Assembly: GCA_964483805.1 (NCBI GenBank)
Contig: CAZADH010000015.1
Location: 1-43,107 of the forward strand
From: CAZADH01 sp964483805
GTDB taxonomy: Bacteria; Muiribacteriota; Ozemobacteria; Ozemobacterales; Ozemobacteraceae
DNA: 43,107 nt
Direction of reading: 5' to 3'
The position numbers and the translations under genes are program-made. The notes below the pieces were generated by a model. The model did no database searches. It was not told the DNA's origin and was given only the letters and a program-made list of their open reading frames with translations. Of the stretch, positions 1-8,476 are shown piece by piece. Position 1 is the stretch's first letter. Each line of letters begins with the position of its first letter.

Positions 1-1
1 C

Positions 2-808
2 AACGAGGCAGCCAATCGCGAAGGCATTGATCCTTACCTGATCAAAGCCGTGATCAAGGTCGAGTCCGATTTCGACCCCGGGGTGGTCTCGTCGAAAGGT
101 GCCGTCGGCCTCATGCAACTGATCCCCGGAACGGCGGCGTTGGTCGGCTGTCGCAACAGCTACGATCCACGCGACAACATTTTTGGTGGTGCCCGGTATC
201 TGCGCCAGATGCTCGATCGCTTCGGGGGTCGCATCGACCACGCCCTCGCCGGCTACAATGCCGGTCCCGGCAAGGTCGACCAGTACGGTGGTATTCCGCC
301 GTATCGCGAAACGCAGAACTACGTCAAGAAATGTAAGTATTACTACCAGGCTTTCCGCAACGACGGTTCGCTGGTGCCCACGACCACTACGGTGATTCGC
401 AAGGTGGCCGCCAAGATCCCGACCCGCCCCACCGATCTGTCGCGCCGGCTGGCCGCTGCCTATACGTTGTTCCAGGAAGGCAACATCCCCTCGGCGACGC
501 GGGCCTATCAAGACCTGCTGGCGATCTATCCGCGCAACACCGCGGCCCTCTACAATCTGGCCTGCCTGCTGGATCAGGACCATCGCTATGAAGAAGCGAT
601 CGAAACCTATCAGAAGGCGCTGGTCGAGGATCCGTTCATGGACAAAGCGCTGTACAACCTGGCGATCATCAACGAGAAACTCGGCCAACATCAACAGGCC
701 ATTCACTGCTGGCGCCGTTTCGTGACGGCCACGAAGGATGAAGACAAGATCGTGGCGGCCGAACGGTATATCAAAGAGTTGCAGGAATACGCAGCGTTAC
801 AGCCATGA
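2..808 (+). CDS. Lytic transglycosylase (SLT fold) with C-terminal TPR repeats, 5' end missing
   Basis: The reading frame is open from base 2, so the N-terminus lies outside the window. An internal GTG at 50 is unlikely to be the true start because the SLT motif begins upstream of it (G-I-D-P-Y-L-I-K-A-V-I). The catalytic Glu lies in KVESDFDP, followed by GLMQLIPGTA, AGYNAGPG and the ETQNYVKK Tyr motif, all classic for SLT/MltE-like murein transglycosylases that cleave peptidoglycan in the periplasm. About 100 C-terminal residues form TPR units (around 540-760). The stop overlaps the next start (ATGA at 805). Placement before pseudopilins suggests it opens the cell wall for assembly of a pilus or secretion machine; that role is inferred from context. 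Confidence 0.9.
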   Translation, partial: NEAANREGIDPYLIKAVIKVESDFDPGVVSSKGAVGLMQLIPGTAALVGCRNSYDPRDNIFGGARYLRQMLDRFGGRIDHALAGYNAGPGKVDQYGGIPPYRETQNYVKKCKYYYQAFRNDGSLVPTTTTVIRKVAAKIPTRPTDLSRRLAAAYTLFQEGNIPSATRAYQDLLAIYPRNTAALYNLACLLDQDHRYEEAIETYQKALVEDPFMDKALYNLAIINEKLGQHQQAIHCWRRFVTATKDEDKIVAAERYIKELQEYAALQP

Positions 809-1179
809 AGCGCAGCCTGCTCGAGCTGCTATTGGTTCTGGGCATTCTGACTTTCTTTTTGCTGCCGTTTTTCCAGCTCTGGACCATCGAGACCTCCCCC
901 TGGCTCGACGCCGACACCCAACGTCGGGCCGCCGTGCTTGCCGAAAACCTTCTGGAAGACGCGCTCGCCCGCCCCTGCCCGAATCCCCCGCTGCCGCCGC
1001 AGTATGTCACGCTGCCGGCCGAGACAGGCGGATCGAGCGAGTATGAGGGACAGGTCGAGACCTTCGCTCATCCGGAGCACGACGGCCTGACCGTGTACCG
1101 TGCCACTGTGCGCTGGGGTGTCTTTCCGTGGCATAAGTCGGTCGTGCTCGAAACCGTGCGGAGTCGATTTGCACCATGA
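805..1179 (+). CDS. Small pseudopilin-like protein (GspI/PilV-like)
   Basis: A 124-residue protein with a hydrophobic N-terminal helix (about residues 4-25) preceded by only M-K-R and containing an acidic residue (SLLELLLVLGIL), then a short globular domain. Size, helix position and neighbours fit a minor pseudopilin. The prepilin peptidase site is degenerate: there is no Gly or Ala before the helix, and the Glu is four residues after the Arg. Both ends overlap neighbours by 4 nt (ATGA), so it is translationally coupled. The family call rests mostly on the gene cluster; a generic single-helix membrane protein cannot be excluded. Confidence 0.6.
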   Translation: MKRSLLELLLVLGILTFFLLPFFQLWTIETSPWLDADTQRRAAVLAENLLEDALARPCPNPPLPPQYVTLPAETGGSSEYEGQVETFAHPEHDGLTVYRATVRWGVFPWHKSVVLETVRSRFAP

Positions 1180-1724
1180 TGCTCCACCGCAGCCACAAAC
1201 GGTCGGCATTCACCTACATTGAGAAGCTTCTGGCAATGGTGTGCGTCTCGGTGGCCATGGCCAGCACGCTCGCACTGTTCGCCCTCAGTTCGAGCGAGAT
1301 GCGCGGCGCCCATACCGAAATGGCCTGGCGCCTCGAGGTTGAACGGACCATCGACCGCATCGCCGACGCGGTTCGGCACGCCACCCGGGTCACAGTTCCT
1401 TTTGTCCGCTCGGCCAACGAAATCCGCTACTATCCGGTCATTGCCAATGCCGAATCCCTCGAGGCCTCGCAACGGCTCGAAGGGTTCATTCTCGTCGATG
1501 GAGCACTGGTGCATGGCCATCAGGTCGCCTCCGGCGGCCCGCTCGTGCCTTCGCCTCTCGGCGAGAAGAGCAACCCACTGCTCGCAGGGGTCACAGCGTT
1601 CGATGCCACGCGAATACTCCCACGCCACCTCAAACTGCGCCTGACCGTCAATCCCCCGGCGTGGCGTGGCACGGCCGGCGCGCCCGCAACGTTCGAAAGA
1701 GTCCTATGCCTGCGCAACCCATAA
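1176..1724 (+). CDS. Prepilin-type N-terminal protein (GspJ/PilW-like minor pseudopilin)
   Basis: A 182-residue protein. The N-terminus has a basic leader (MMLHRSHKRSA) followed by FTYIEKLLAM. That is a good class III prepilin signal with Ala at -1 and the conserved Glu at +5, then a hydrophobic helix to about residue 38. The rest is a mixed alpha/beta pilin-like domain. The start overlaps the previous stop, and the end overlaps the next gene by 19 bp. After cleavage by PilD/GspO-type peptidase it would sit in a type IV pilus or type II secretion pseudopilus tip. GspJ versus PilW cannot be separated from sequence alone. Confidence 0.75.
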   Translation: MMLHRSHKRSAFTYIEKLLAMVCVSVAMASTLALFALSSSEMRGAHTEMAWRLEVERTIDRIADAVRHATRVTVPFVRSANEIRYYPVIANAESLEASQRLEGFILVDGALVHGHQVASGGPLVPSPLGEKSNPLLAGVTAFDATRILPRHLKLRLTVNPPAWRGTAGAPATFERVLCLRNP

Positions 1725-3538
1725 CTCCTCAGATCGAGCCACCTCCGCGCCTTTTGCGCGATCCGCGGCTGCCGATCGCGATCATGGTGGGCATGACCGT
1801 CTTGTTGCTCGCCACCATGGCCAGCCGGCTCTACCTGATCGATGCCCAGAAAGCCCAGCGACTGCTGGCCCGCCAGCAAGCGCGACTCGCCGCCGAGGCC
1901 GGTGTTCATCAACTCGTCGCCCGCCTGCGCACCATGGCCGAGTCTCCCGTCGCCGACATGGTCGGCCTGATCAAGAATCTCTCCGATACGTCTGAGGGCC
2001 GCTACCGTCTGCTCATCGGCCGCCCCGCCTGGCAAAGCAGCGACGGCAATGCCACCAGTCGCATCACCGACGTGCGCGTGCTGCCCGGTCTCAACAATCC
2101 GCGCACCCCGTTTGTCGATGAATCGAAGCGGATACTGGTGGTGGCCGAAGGCCGCTCCGGATCCGTGCGGGCCACGGCGAAAGCCATCGTTCACGTCACC
2201 GACCTGGCCCGGACCTACGCCGTGGTCAACAGTCTAAACAGGTATTATTACGGTAATCCGGTCCGCGCCGATATCGGCTGGGCCGGTGGACTCGACGGTT
2301 TCATCGAAAAACACCTGCCGCTCATGGCCCGCGGCGCCTTGACCCCGCGCGGCATCATCCACGACCCGCAACTGCTCGTCGACGTGTATATGCCGGGGCG
2401 CAACGACCCGCTGGTGGCGACGTTCCCCAGTGTCACGAATTATGGCACGCGCGATTATCTGCGCAACGGCGTTTCGCCGGCCGCGGGGCCGATCTATTGC
2501 GAATCCCCCATGATCATCGACGACTGCACCTTCCGCGCCCCCGTTCATACCGCCGGCATGCTCTACCGCCGCGGCAATGCCGTCGCCCGCATCGAGTGGA
2601 ACAACGAATCCCATCCGTTGCGCTCGAGCCGGCGTATCCAGGCGGCCACCAACCTCAACGAGGGCGGTGATCCTCCCGAGGGCGTGTTCATTGACGCCGA
2701 CACCGCCGGGCAACCGACCTGGCTGGCCCCATGGCATCCCGACATGGCCGCCATCCGTGCGCTGGCTCGCCGCGAGGCGCTCTACATCGACGAACGGGGT
2801 CAGGCCCAACTGCGCGGCCAACCCATCGAGATGGATCTGCATCTTCGCACCGGCTTCGTCTACAGCGAGACTTATCAGGGCCCTTTGTCGCCGCGCGCCG
2901 AACAAGACACCATTCAAGGCCCCATCGTCACCCTGGCCTCGGCCAAGAAATTCGGCGGCAAGAGCAACCTCGATGATCCCCGGCTGCGCGACGTTCACCT
3001 GATCTTCAGCGAGGCCCCGGTCTCGATTCGCGGTGAGCTGTCGGGCGGCCTCGTGCTCGTGACCCCGCGACGTATCTTCATCACCGGCAGCACGAATACC
3101 CAGGGGCAGTTCCGCCTGTTCCTCGTGGCCGGCGAAGGCGTCACGCTCGATACCGAAGACCTCGAATCGTTTGTGGGCCGTGACCCGGCGTCCCCAGGCA
3201 CGATTCAGGCCGGCAAATGGGAAGTACGGGCGGTTCTCTACAAACCCGGCGCCGGCTTCACCGGCAAATGGGCGGTCCCGTACCGCGAGGGCCAGCCCCC
3301 GATCTACCCGTTCGATGCCTCCCGTGGCCAGCGGGTCAGCCTCAAGGTCATCGGCAGTTGTCTCGAAGGCGATTTACAGCGGTGGCTCGACCACACGCTC
3401 GCCCCCCAGGCGCTCGATCCCCGGCTCCGACTGCCGGGCATCCAGATCGTTCAGGACGGCGACCCCCTGGTTGGCCTGCCCATGCGACCCTGGTCGATCA
3501 ACCTCGCGCGCATTCAGGTGCAGGAGAACGCCGAGTGA
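1706..3538 (+). CDS. PilX/GspK-like single-helix protein with large extracytoplasmic domain
   Basis: A 610-residue protein. I choose ATG 1706 (GAAAGAG just upstream) over the in-frame ATG at 1661, which would lie deeper inside the preceding gene. A transmembrane helix at about residues 22-44 is followed by a basic, Ala-rich segment with AEAG (LAAEAGVHQLV), the hallmark of PilX/GspK-type proteins. The remaining ~520 residues are an extracytoplasmic domain I do not recognise. There is no standard prepilin cleavage site before the helix. As the last of three overlapping pseudopilin-type genes it probably takes part in the same tip complex. Confidence 0.65.
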   Translation: MPAQPITPQIEPPPRLLRDPRLPIAIMVGMTVLLLATMASRLYLIDAQKAQRLLARQQARLAAEAGVHQLVARLRTMAESPVADMVGLIKNLSDTSEGRYRLLIGRPAWQSSDGNATSRITDVRVLPGLNNPRTPFVDESKRILVVAEGRSGSVRATAKAIVHVTDLARTYAVVNSLNRYYYGNPVRADIGWAGGLDGFIEKHLPLMARGALTPRGIIHDPQLLVDVYMPGRNDPLVATFPSVTNYGTRDYLRNGVSPAAGPIYCESPMIIDDCTFRAPVHTAGMLYRRGNAVARIEWNNESHPLRSSRRIQAATNLNEGGDPPEGVFIDADTAGQPTWLAPWHPDMAAIRALARREALYIDERGQAQLRGQPIEMDLHLRTGFVYSETYQGPLSPRAEQDTIQGPIVTLASAKKFGGKSNLDDPRLRDVHLIFSEAPVSIRGELSGGLVLVTPRRIFITGSTNTQGQFRLFLVAGEGVTLDTEDLESFVGRDPASPGTIQAGKWEVRAVLYKPGAGFTGKWAVPYREGQPPIYPFDASRGQRVSLKVIGSCLEGDLQRWLDHTLAPQALDPRLRLPGIQIVQDGDPLVGLPMRPWSINLARIQVQENAE

Positions 3539-4239
3539 CGACTCCGAGCGATCCGGCGGTTCCCCTTGCCGCCGTGCGCGCCCGCATCGAACAGGCCACG
3601 CGCGACTGTCAACGCCGGCCCGAGGAAGTGCGTCTCGTGGCGGTGTCGAAAACTGTCGATGCCTCCACGATCCGGCAGTACCACGCGGCCGGTCAGCGGG
3701 ATTTCGCCGAGAATCGCGCCCAGTCGTTTCGTGACAAAGCAGCCGCGTTGGCCGACCTTGCCGATCTGCGCTGGCATTTCATCGGCAATATCCAGACCAA
3801 CAAGATCAAGTATTTCTACCCGCACGCGTGCTTGGTCCACTCGGTCGACCGGCCGGAGGTGATCGAGGCCATGGCCGACTGGGGACGGCGCACCGGCAGA
3901 CAGTGCCCGTTTCTGCTCGAAGTGCACATTGCCGACGAGACCTCGAAACACGGTTTCGCCCCGGAACAGCTTCTCGACGTAATACAAAGTATTGCCACTC
4001 GCACTGACGTACAGGTCGTCGGCCTGATGGGCATGGCGCCCTTCGTCGATGACGCCGGCGTGGTTCGTCATGCGTTCGTGCGCCTCCGCCGGTTGTTTGA
4101 AGCCAGCCGCAAACTCGTCGGCCCCGGATATCAGGCGCGTGAGCTGTCGATGGGCATGACCGATGATTTTCCGTTGGCCATCGCCGAAGGCGCCACGATC
4201 GTGCGCATCGGCCGGGCCGTTTTTCCCGACACACCCTAA
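3535..4239 (+). CDS. yggS: YggS-family PLP homeostasis protein
   Basis: A 234-residue fold-type III PLP-binding protein. The start is GTG 3535, overlapping the previous stop (GTGA); a longer ORF upstream reads through the preceding gene in another frame. The PLP lysine is in VAVSKTVDA (about residue 39), followed by FAENRAQ, WHFIGNIQTNK, the LMGMAPF strand and LSMGMTDDFPLAI, which are diagnostic of YggS/PLPBP. Length matches the family (about 230). The protein has no known catalytic activity and buffers vitamin B6. It is followed by yggT, the usual partner. The segment around 3981-3993 carries an AT-rich dyad discussed in the findings. Confidence 0.95.
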   Translation: MTTPSDPAVPLAAVRARIEQATRDCQRRPEEVRLVAVSKTVDASTIRQYHAAGQRDFAENRAQSFRDKAAALADLADLRWHFIGNIQTNKIKYFYPHACLVHSVDRPEVIEAMADWGRRTGRQCPFLLEVHIADETSKHGFAPEQLLDVIQSIATRTDVQVVGLMGMAPFVDDAGVVRHAFVRLRRLFEASRKLVGPGYQARELSMGMTDDFPLAIAEGATIVRIGRAVFPDTP

Positions 4240-4259
4240 GCCCGCGGAGGGTTCACCCC

Positions 4260-4517
4260 ATGGCTCCACTTGCCCTCGTCATCAAAGCCCTGCGTCTGCT
4301 CGAGTTGTTGATCCTGATTCGGGTGTTGCTCAGTTGGGTCGCCCCCGATCAGCGCGCGCAACCGATGAAATTCGTGAAGATGATCACCGACCCCGTACTG
4401 AAGCCGTTTCAGGTGGTGATCCCGATGGGTGGCGTCGGCCTCGACGTCGGACCGATTCTCGCGCTGCTCATGCTGCAGCTCGTCGAGAACATCCTCGTGC
4501 GCATCGCGCTCTTCTAG
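4260..4517 (+). CDS. yggT: YggT-family membrane protein
   Basis: An 85-residue protein with two transmembrane helices. The typical YggT features are an N-terminal helix ending in LIRVLLSWVAPDQ, a short loop with ITDPVLKPF, and a second helix (IGPILALLMLQLVENILV-like). GGAGG at 4246-4250 precedes the ATG by about 9 nt. It lies 20 bp after yggS, the commonest bacterial arrangement. The function is poorly defined; the family has been tied to osmotic tolerance and cell division factors. Its stop overlaps the end of the minus-strand HEAT gene by a few bases, so the two genes are convergent without a spacer. Confidence 0.9.
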   Translation: MAPLALVIKALRLLELLILIRVLLSWVAPDQRAQPMKFVKMITDPVLKPFQVVIPMGGVGLDVGPILALLMLQLVENILVRIALF

Positions 4518-7168
4518 CGCAACTCCACGGCAGACGACCCCGGTGCCGGCGGGACCACTGGCAGCGTGGTCTGGCTGGCCATTCCCGGCGCTGACGAGCT
4601 GCTCGCAACTTTGCCGGCGTGCGCCTTTCGCAACGCTGCGGCTTCCTGCCGGGTTGCGGTCGCCACCCACGGATCATCGACCAGGCACTCCAACATGCCC
4701 AATGCCAGTTCGGTCTCACCGCTGGCAAGCAGGTTCTTCGCTTCGGCCAGCTCTTCGCGGGCGTCGATGACCACCGCACCACTGGCCATCGGACCGGCGC
4801 GGCGCGTTCCACTTGCCGTCAACTCATCGAGCATCGACAGATCGATTTTCGGAATCACCGACCGGGCCGGATCATTGGCACCGGGTGACCCCCGCGTGGC
4901 GGACCGCCCATCCAGACCCGTTCCGGTGGCGGTTGCGGTGACGCCCGAGGCCGCCGAGAGGTCGCGCTGCATCTGGTTGAGACGACTCTCGCTGTATTTC
5001 AAGAAACCCATGCCGCACGCGAAAATGAACAACCCGACGGCACCCCCGAGCAAAGCCGCCGCCAGCGTTGGTTGCGAACGGGCCCAGATGATCCAACTGC
5101 TTTCACCGGGCAGCCCATGCACCGGATTGGCCGCGATCGTGCGCAGGGCGTAGGGCGCGGGTGTGCGCTCCCGCTGGCGCTGACGATCGAGACGCGATTG
5201 TATTTCTCGTGTATGCTGCGCCAACGCCCCGACCTCGTAATCGGCCTGCCGCGCCTGCTCGCTGACCGTCTTCCAGATGTCGCCCAACCCTTGCCGGGCC
5301 GTGCCGTTGTCATCGTGACACAAGCGATACAACAGGAGCATGCCCTCGTCGCTCGGATTCATGGCCGCCCAGTACGTCGCCTGCCCGCGCACCGCCCCGT
5401 CGGGATCGGCCGCCACCAGCGACAGGACATGGGGCTCGGCACTCGGGTAGTCAACGCGTGCCAGCATGGCCAACCCCAACGCCCGTGCCACCCGGGTCTG
5501 CCCCGGATGCACCATCTGCGCCAGCATGGTCATGGCCCGTGCTTTCGCGACCGGCAGCAACGCTTCGGCCAACGCCGCCCGCGGCAACGGATCGATCGGC
5601 TCGGCCAACTTTTCGAGGTGCTCGGCAGCCGCCTTGGGTGCCAGCCGCGCCGCGACGGCAATCGCCAGCGCGAGAACCGGTGCCGGCGAACCAGCCAGCA
5701 GCGGCAGGATGGCCGGGGCGTCAGTATCGACGCCGTATTGATCGAGCAACACCAGCACGCGACACCGCACCGGATCAGGACTGCCTGTGGCCAGCAGCGC
5801 CGGCAGTTCAGGTCGCACCAACGCGAACGCCTGTTTGCCGCCGACGTTGCTCAGAACGGCAAGTTGCTGATCGAGCGTCAGCGTCGAAAACCGTGCCGCA
5901 GCAATCGCCGTCGCCAGCGGTGGGACGTCGGGAACCGGCGCCTGGGCCGGCTTGCCAAGAGCGGTCAACACCCGCGGATCGGTGCTGTTGCGCGCGATCT
6001 TGGCCAACTCGTCGACGACATCTTTGTTGTCGGTATGCAACGACAGCAGCCCAATCGCCTGCAATGCGTCGTCGCCGCCCGAATTGAGCACGTTGAACAG
6101 CACCCGGCGGTGAAACGCCAGACGCGTTTCCTGCCGCAGGCGCCGGGTCTGCGCGGTCAGTGCCGGCAACGACTCGGTCAGTTGCCCGGTGTGCGACAAC
6201 ATTTCGCCCATCGTCGTCAGCAATCCGTCGACCACCGGCGGTGCCGCCGGCCGGGCCCGGTCGTCGAACTCGCACAACTGCTTGAGCAAACCCACCGAGG
6301 CCTGGCGCAGCAACTCACGCGCCGCCAATGCCGCCAGCAACGACGACTCGTCGGTCGCCAGAATTCGCAACAGCAGATCGCGGGACAACGCCCGCGGCAA
6401 CGTCGACAGACCGGCCAACGCGGTGTATCGCGTCGTGGCGTTCTTGTCGCCCAACAACGCGCGACACCACGACAACGCTTCTTCAGCGTCGTCGCGGCCC
6501 ATGAACGCCAACGACCCGGCAACCCGCTCGACGTGCGGCCCGGAAAGATTCGCCGGCAACCGGCTGCGCACCGCCCCCGGATCGATGCCACCGACCACCG
6601 CCATCGCCACCGAAGCCAGCCCGTGATCGGCGTGATCGAGCCAACCGACCACCCTGGGCATGTCGGCATTCGCCAACCGGCCCCGCAAATGTCGGCCGAG
6701 GGCAATCAACACCTGAACGTTGGTTTCACTCACCAGCGGCGCACATTCGCGCCAACTCGCCACCAACGCAGCGCTCTGCCCATCGTCAGGAGCGATCGTC
6801 CGCAACCAGGCCACGCGCGCGGCTTCATCGAGCGGAGCGAGATACTGCCCCACCGCCGCCGCCGTCCACGGCGACGCCAACGCCGGGCTCTTGCTCGCAG
6901 CCTCATGGGCTGCGGCCCACGCCTCGAGCCGGCCGGCCAGGGCCCGACACTCGGGATCGGTATCGTTTTTCGCCATGTCGGCCACGAGTGCACGGGGGCC
7001 AGAAAGCGCCGGCTCGTCACGCAACACCAATAAGGCAAGCCGCCGTCGATTCGCGTCGGCAGCACGCAGCTCGACCTCGAGGTGAGGGGCAACGGCAACA
7101 CCCTGCACGGGTTCGCCGACTTCATGCGCAACAACAGAAGAGTGGGGCGTGTTGATGATGTCGTTCAT
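4514..7168 (-). CDS. Large HEAT-repeat protein with one transmembrane helix
   Basis: An 884-residue protein, taking ATG 7168 (MNDIINTPHSS). The ORF extends to 7276, but a promoter lies in between. The first ~690 residues are helical repeats of HEAT/armadillo type, with recurrent pairs of Leu/Ala-rich helices. A single transmembrane helix follows at about residues 702-722 (AVGLFIFACGMGFL). After it come a Gly/Ser/Thr-rich linker, a short TPR-like helical pair and a Pro/Ser-rich tail. No catalytic motif is visible, and I know no function. It could be a scaffold anchored in the inner membrane. It is divergent from a deoxyhypusine synthase homologue, yet lacks the HE dyads of the HEAT-type deoxyhypusine hydroxylase. 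Confidence 0.8.
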   Translation of the reverse strand: MNDIINTPHSSVVAHEVGEPVQGVAVAPHLEVELRAADANRRRLALLVLRDEPALSGPRALVADMAKNDTDPECRALAGRLEAWAAAHEAASKSPALASPWTAAAVGQYLAPLDEAARVAWLRTIAPDDGQSAALVASWRECAPLVSETNVQVLIALGRHLRGRLANADMPRVVGWLDHADHGLASVAMAVVGGIDPGAVRSRLPANLSGPHVERVAGSLAFMGRDDAEEALSWCRALLGDKNATTRYTALAGLSTLPRALSRDLLLRILATDESSLLAALAARELLRQASVGLLKQLCEFDDRARPAAPPVVDGLLTTMGEMLSHTGQLTESLPALTAQTRRLRQETRLAFHRRVLFNVLNSGGDDALQAIGLLSLHTDNKDVVDELAKIARNSTDPRVLTALGKPAQAPVPDVPPLATAIAAARFSTLTLDQQLAVLSNVGGKQAFALVRPELPALLATGSPDPVRCRVLVLLDQYGVDTDAPAILPLLAGSPAPVLALAIAVAARLAPKAAAEHLEKLAEPIDPLPRAALAEALLPVAKARAMTMLAQMVHPGQTRVARALGLAMLARVDYPSAEPHVLSLVAADPDGAVRGQATYWAAMNPSDEGMLLLYRLCHDDNGTARQGLGDIWKTVSEQARQADYEVGALAQHTREIQSRLDRQRQRERTPAPYALRTIAANPVHGLPGESSWIIWARSQPTLAAALLGGAVGLFIFACGMGFLKYSESRLNQMQRDLSAASGVTATATGTGLDGRSATRGSPGANDPARSVIPKIDLSMLDELTASGTRRAGPMASGAVVIDAREELAEAKNLLASGETELALGMLECLVDDPWVATATRQEAAALRKAHAGKVASSSSAPGMASQTTLPVVPPAPGSSAVELR

Positions 7169-7177
7169 GGCGGCCGC

Positions 7178-7206
7178 AGTATACCATGATCGCCCCCAAC
7201 CACCAA
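7178..7206 (-). promoter_or_regulatory. Promoter of HEAT-repeat gene, leaderless type
   Basis: On the minus strand TTGGTG (7201-7206) and TATACT (7178-7183) are separated by 17 bp. Only 9 nt lie between the -10 box and ATG 7168, and there is no Shine-Dalgarno sequence, so the predicted transcript starts within 2-3 nt of the start codon. Confidence 0.6.
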
Positions 7207-7257
7207 CGCGATTCCCCCTGTATTCTTCGGTCAATACGAAGTCTGTACCGAGTTTCA

Positions 7258-7286
7258 TTGCACTGCCGGCCCGCATGCGCTAAGAT
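7258..7286 (+). promoter_or_regulatory. Promoter of deoxyhypusine synthase-family gene
   Basis: TTGCAC (7258-7263), a 17 bp spacer and TAAGAT (7281-7286). It predicts a leader of about 90 nt ending in the AAGGAG Shine-Dalgarno site of the gene at 7382. It lies in the divergent intergenic region with the HEAT-gene promoter. Confidence 0.55.
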
Positions 7287-7381
7287 TGGGCCGCCAGACC
7301 GGCCCAACGCCGGCGACAACGGTTTGCCTGACGAACCGTGACCCCCGGGACCCCGCGCCCCGTATGCAAGGAGCCTCAACA

Positions 7382-8356
7382 ATGAAACAGGGACCGATCT
7401 CGACCTTCATGGACCACCACTACCGCCACTTCAACGCCGCCGCCATGATGGACGCGGCGAAAGCCTACCGCACGCATCTCGACGGCGGCGGCAAGATGTT
7501 TCTCACCATGGGTGGGGCGATGAGCACCGCCGAACTCGGTCTGTCACTGGCCGAGATGATCCGCCAGGACAAGGTGCATGGCATCTGCTGCACCGGCGCC
7601 AACCTCGAAGAAGACATCTTCAATCTCGTTGCCCACGATCATTACGTGCGGGTCCCCCATTATCGCGATCTCACCCCGGCCGACGAAGAAGCGCTGTTGG
7701 CGCGCCATCTGAACCGCGTCACCGACACCTGCATCCCCGAAGAAGAAGCGATGCGCCGCATCGAACGCGTCGTCCTCGAGGAGTGGGTCGCCGCCGATAA
7801 CAAGGGCGAACGGCTCTTCCCGCACGAGTTCATGTTTCGCATTCTGAAGTCGGGCAAACTCACGAAGTCATACCAGATCGACCCGAAGAACAGTTGGATG
7901 ATCGCCGCCGCCGAGAAGAACCTGCCGATGTTCGTTCCCGGCTGGGAGGACTCAACGCTCGGCAACATGTTCACCGGTCATGTAATGACAAAAGATGTCA
8001 AGAATGTTCACACTGTGCGCACAGGCATCGAGTATATGGCGCGCCTCGCCGACTGGTATACCGACATCGCCAAAGCCGGCCTCGGGTTTTTCCAGATCGG
8101 TGGCGGCATTTCCGGCGATTTCCCGATTTGCGTGGTGCCGATGCTGCACCAAGACCTGCAGCGTCCCGAAGTCCCGCTCTGGGCCTACTTCTGCCAGATC
8201 AGCGATTCGACCACCAGTTACGGGTCGTATTCGGGTGCCGTTCCGAACGAAAAGATCACCTGGGGCAAACTCGGCAAGGATACGCCGAAGTTCATCATCG
8301 AGTCTGACGCGACCATCGTCGCGCCGTTGGTTTTCGCCTACGTGCTCGGCTGGTAA
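7382..8356 (+). CDS. Deoxyhypusine synthase family protein (possible homospermidine synthase)
   Basis: A 324-residue protein. AAGGAG lies 8 nt before ATG 7382, which fixes the start over the upstream in-frame ATG at 7286. It carries the DHS fold signatures: LTMGGAMSTAELG near the N-terminus, TGANLEEDIFNL, the glycine loop FFQIGGGISGDFP, and the C-terminal SGAVPNEKITWGKL, whose Lys aligns with the catalytic lysine of eukaryotic DHS (WGKI). Eukaryotes and archaea use DHS to modify eIF5A with spermidine. Bacterial homologues have instead been linked to homospermidine synthesis, so a polyamine role is more likely here. No polyamine genes are adjacent. It is a single-gene unit with its own promoter and terminator. 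Confidence 0.85.
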   Translation: MKQGPISTFMDHHYRHFNAAAMMDAAKAYRTHLDGGGKMFLTMGGAMSTAELGLSLAEMIRQDKVHGICCTGANLEEDIFNLVAHDHYVRVPHYRDLTPADEEALLARHLNRVTDTCIPEEEAMRRIERVVLEEWVAADNKGERLFPHEFMFRILKSGKLTKSYQIDPKNSWMIAAAEKNLPMFVPGWEDSTLGNMFTGHVMTKDVKNVHTVRTGIEYMARLADWYTDIAKAGLGFFQIGGGISGDFPICVVPMLHQDLQRPEVPLWAYFCQISDSTTSYGSYSGAVPNEKITWGKLGKDTPKFIIESDATIVAPLVFAYVLGW

Positions 8357-8413
8357 TCCTCTCCACGTCGCCGCAACCACGGCGCCAAGATCGGCCAAAG
8401 AAGGCCGTTAACG

Positions 8414-8457
8414 CAGCGACCGGGCCACCACGGGTGACCCGGTCGCTGTTTCTTCTT
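8414..8457 (+). terminator. Rho-independent terminator after the DHS-family gene
   Basis: A perfect 11-bp stem (CAGCGACCGGG at 8414-8424, CCCGGTCGCTG at 8438-8448) with a 13-nt loop is followed by TTTCTTCTT. It lies 57 bp after the stop at 8356. Confidence 0.85.
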
Positions 8458-8476
8458 GGTGTTATGTAAGCTGTAT

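Noticed and set aside
5072..7033. A 653-codon plus-strand ORF opposite the HEAT gene
   Set aside because: Arg/Gln-rich low-complexity translation, no ribosome site, and the minus-strand HEAT repeats are convincing.
4514..8356. HEAT protein as deoxyhypusine hydroxylase partner of the DHS homologue
   Set aside because: Deoxyhypusine hydroxylase is also a HEAT protein, so the neighbourhood is tempting. This protein is three times too long, membrane-anchored and lacks the paired His-Glu motifs.
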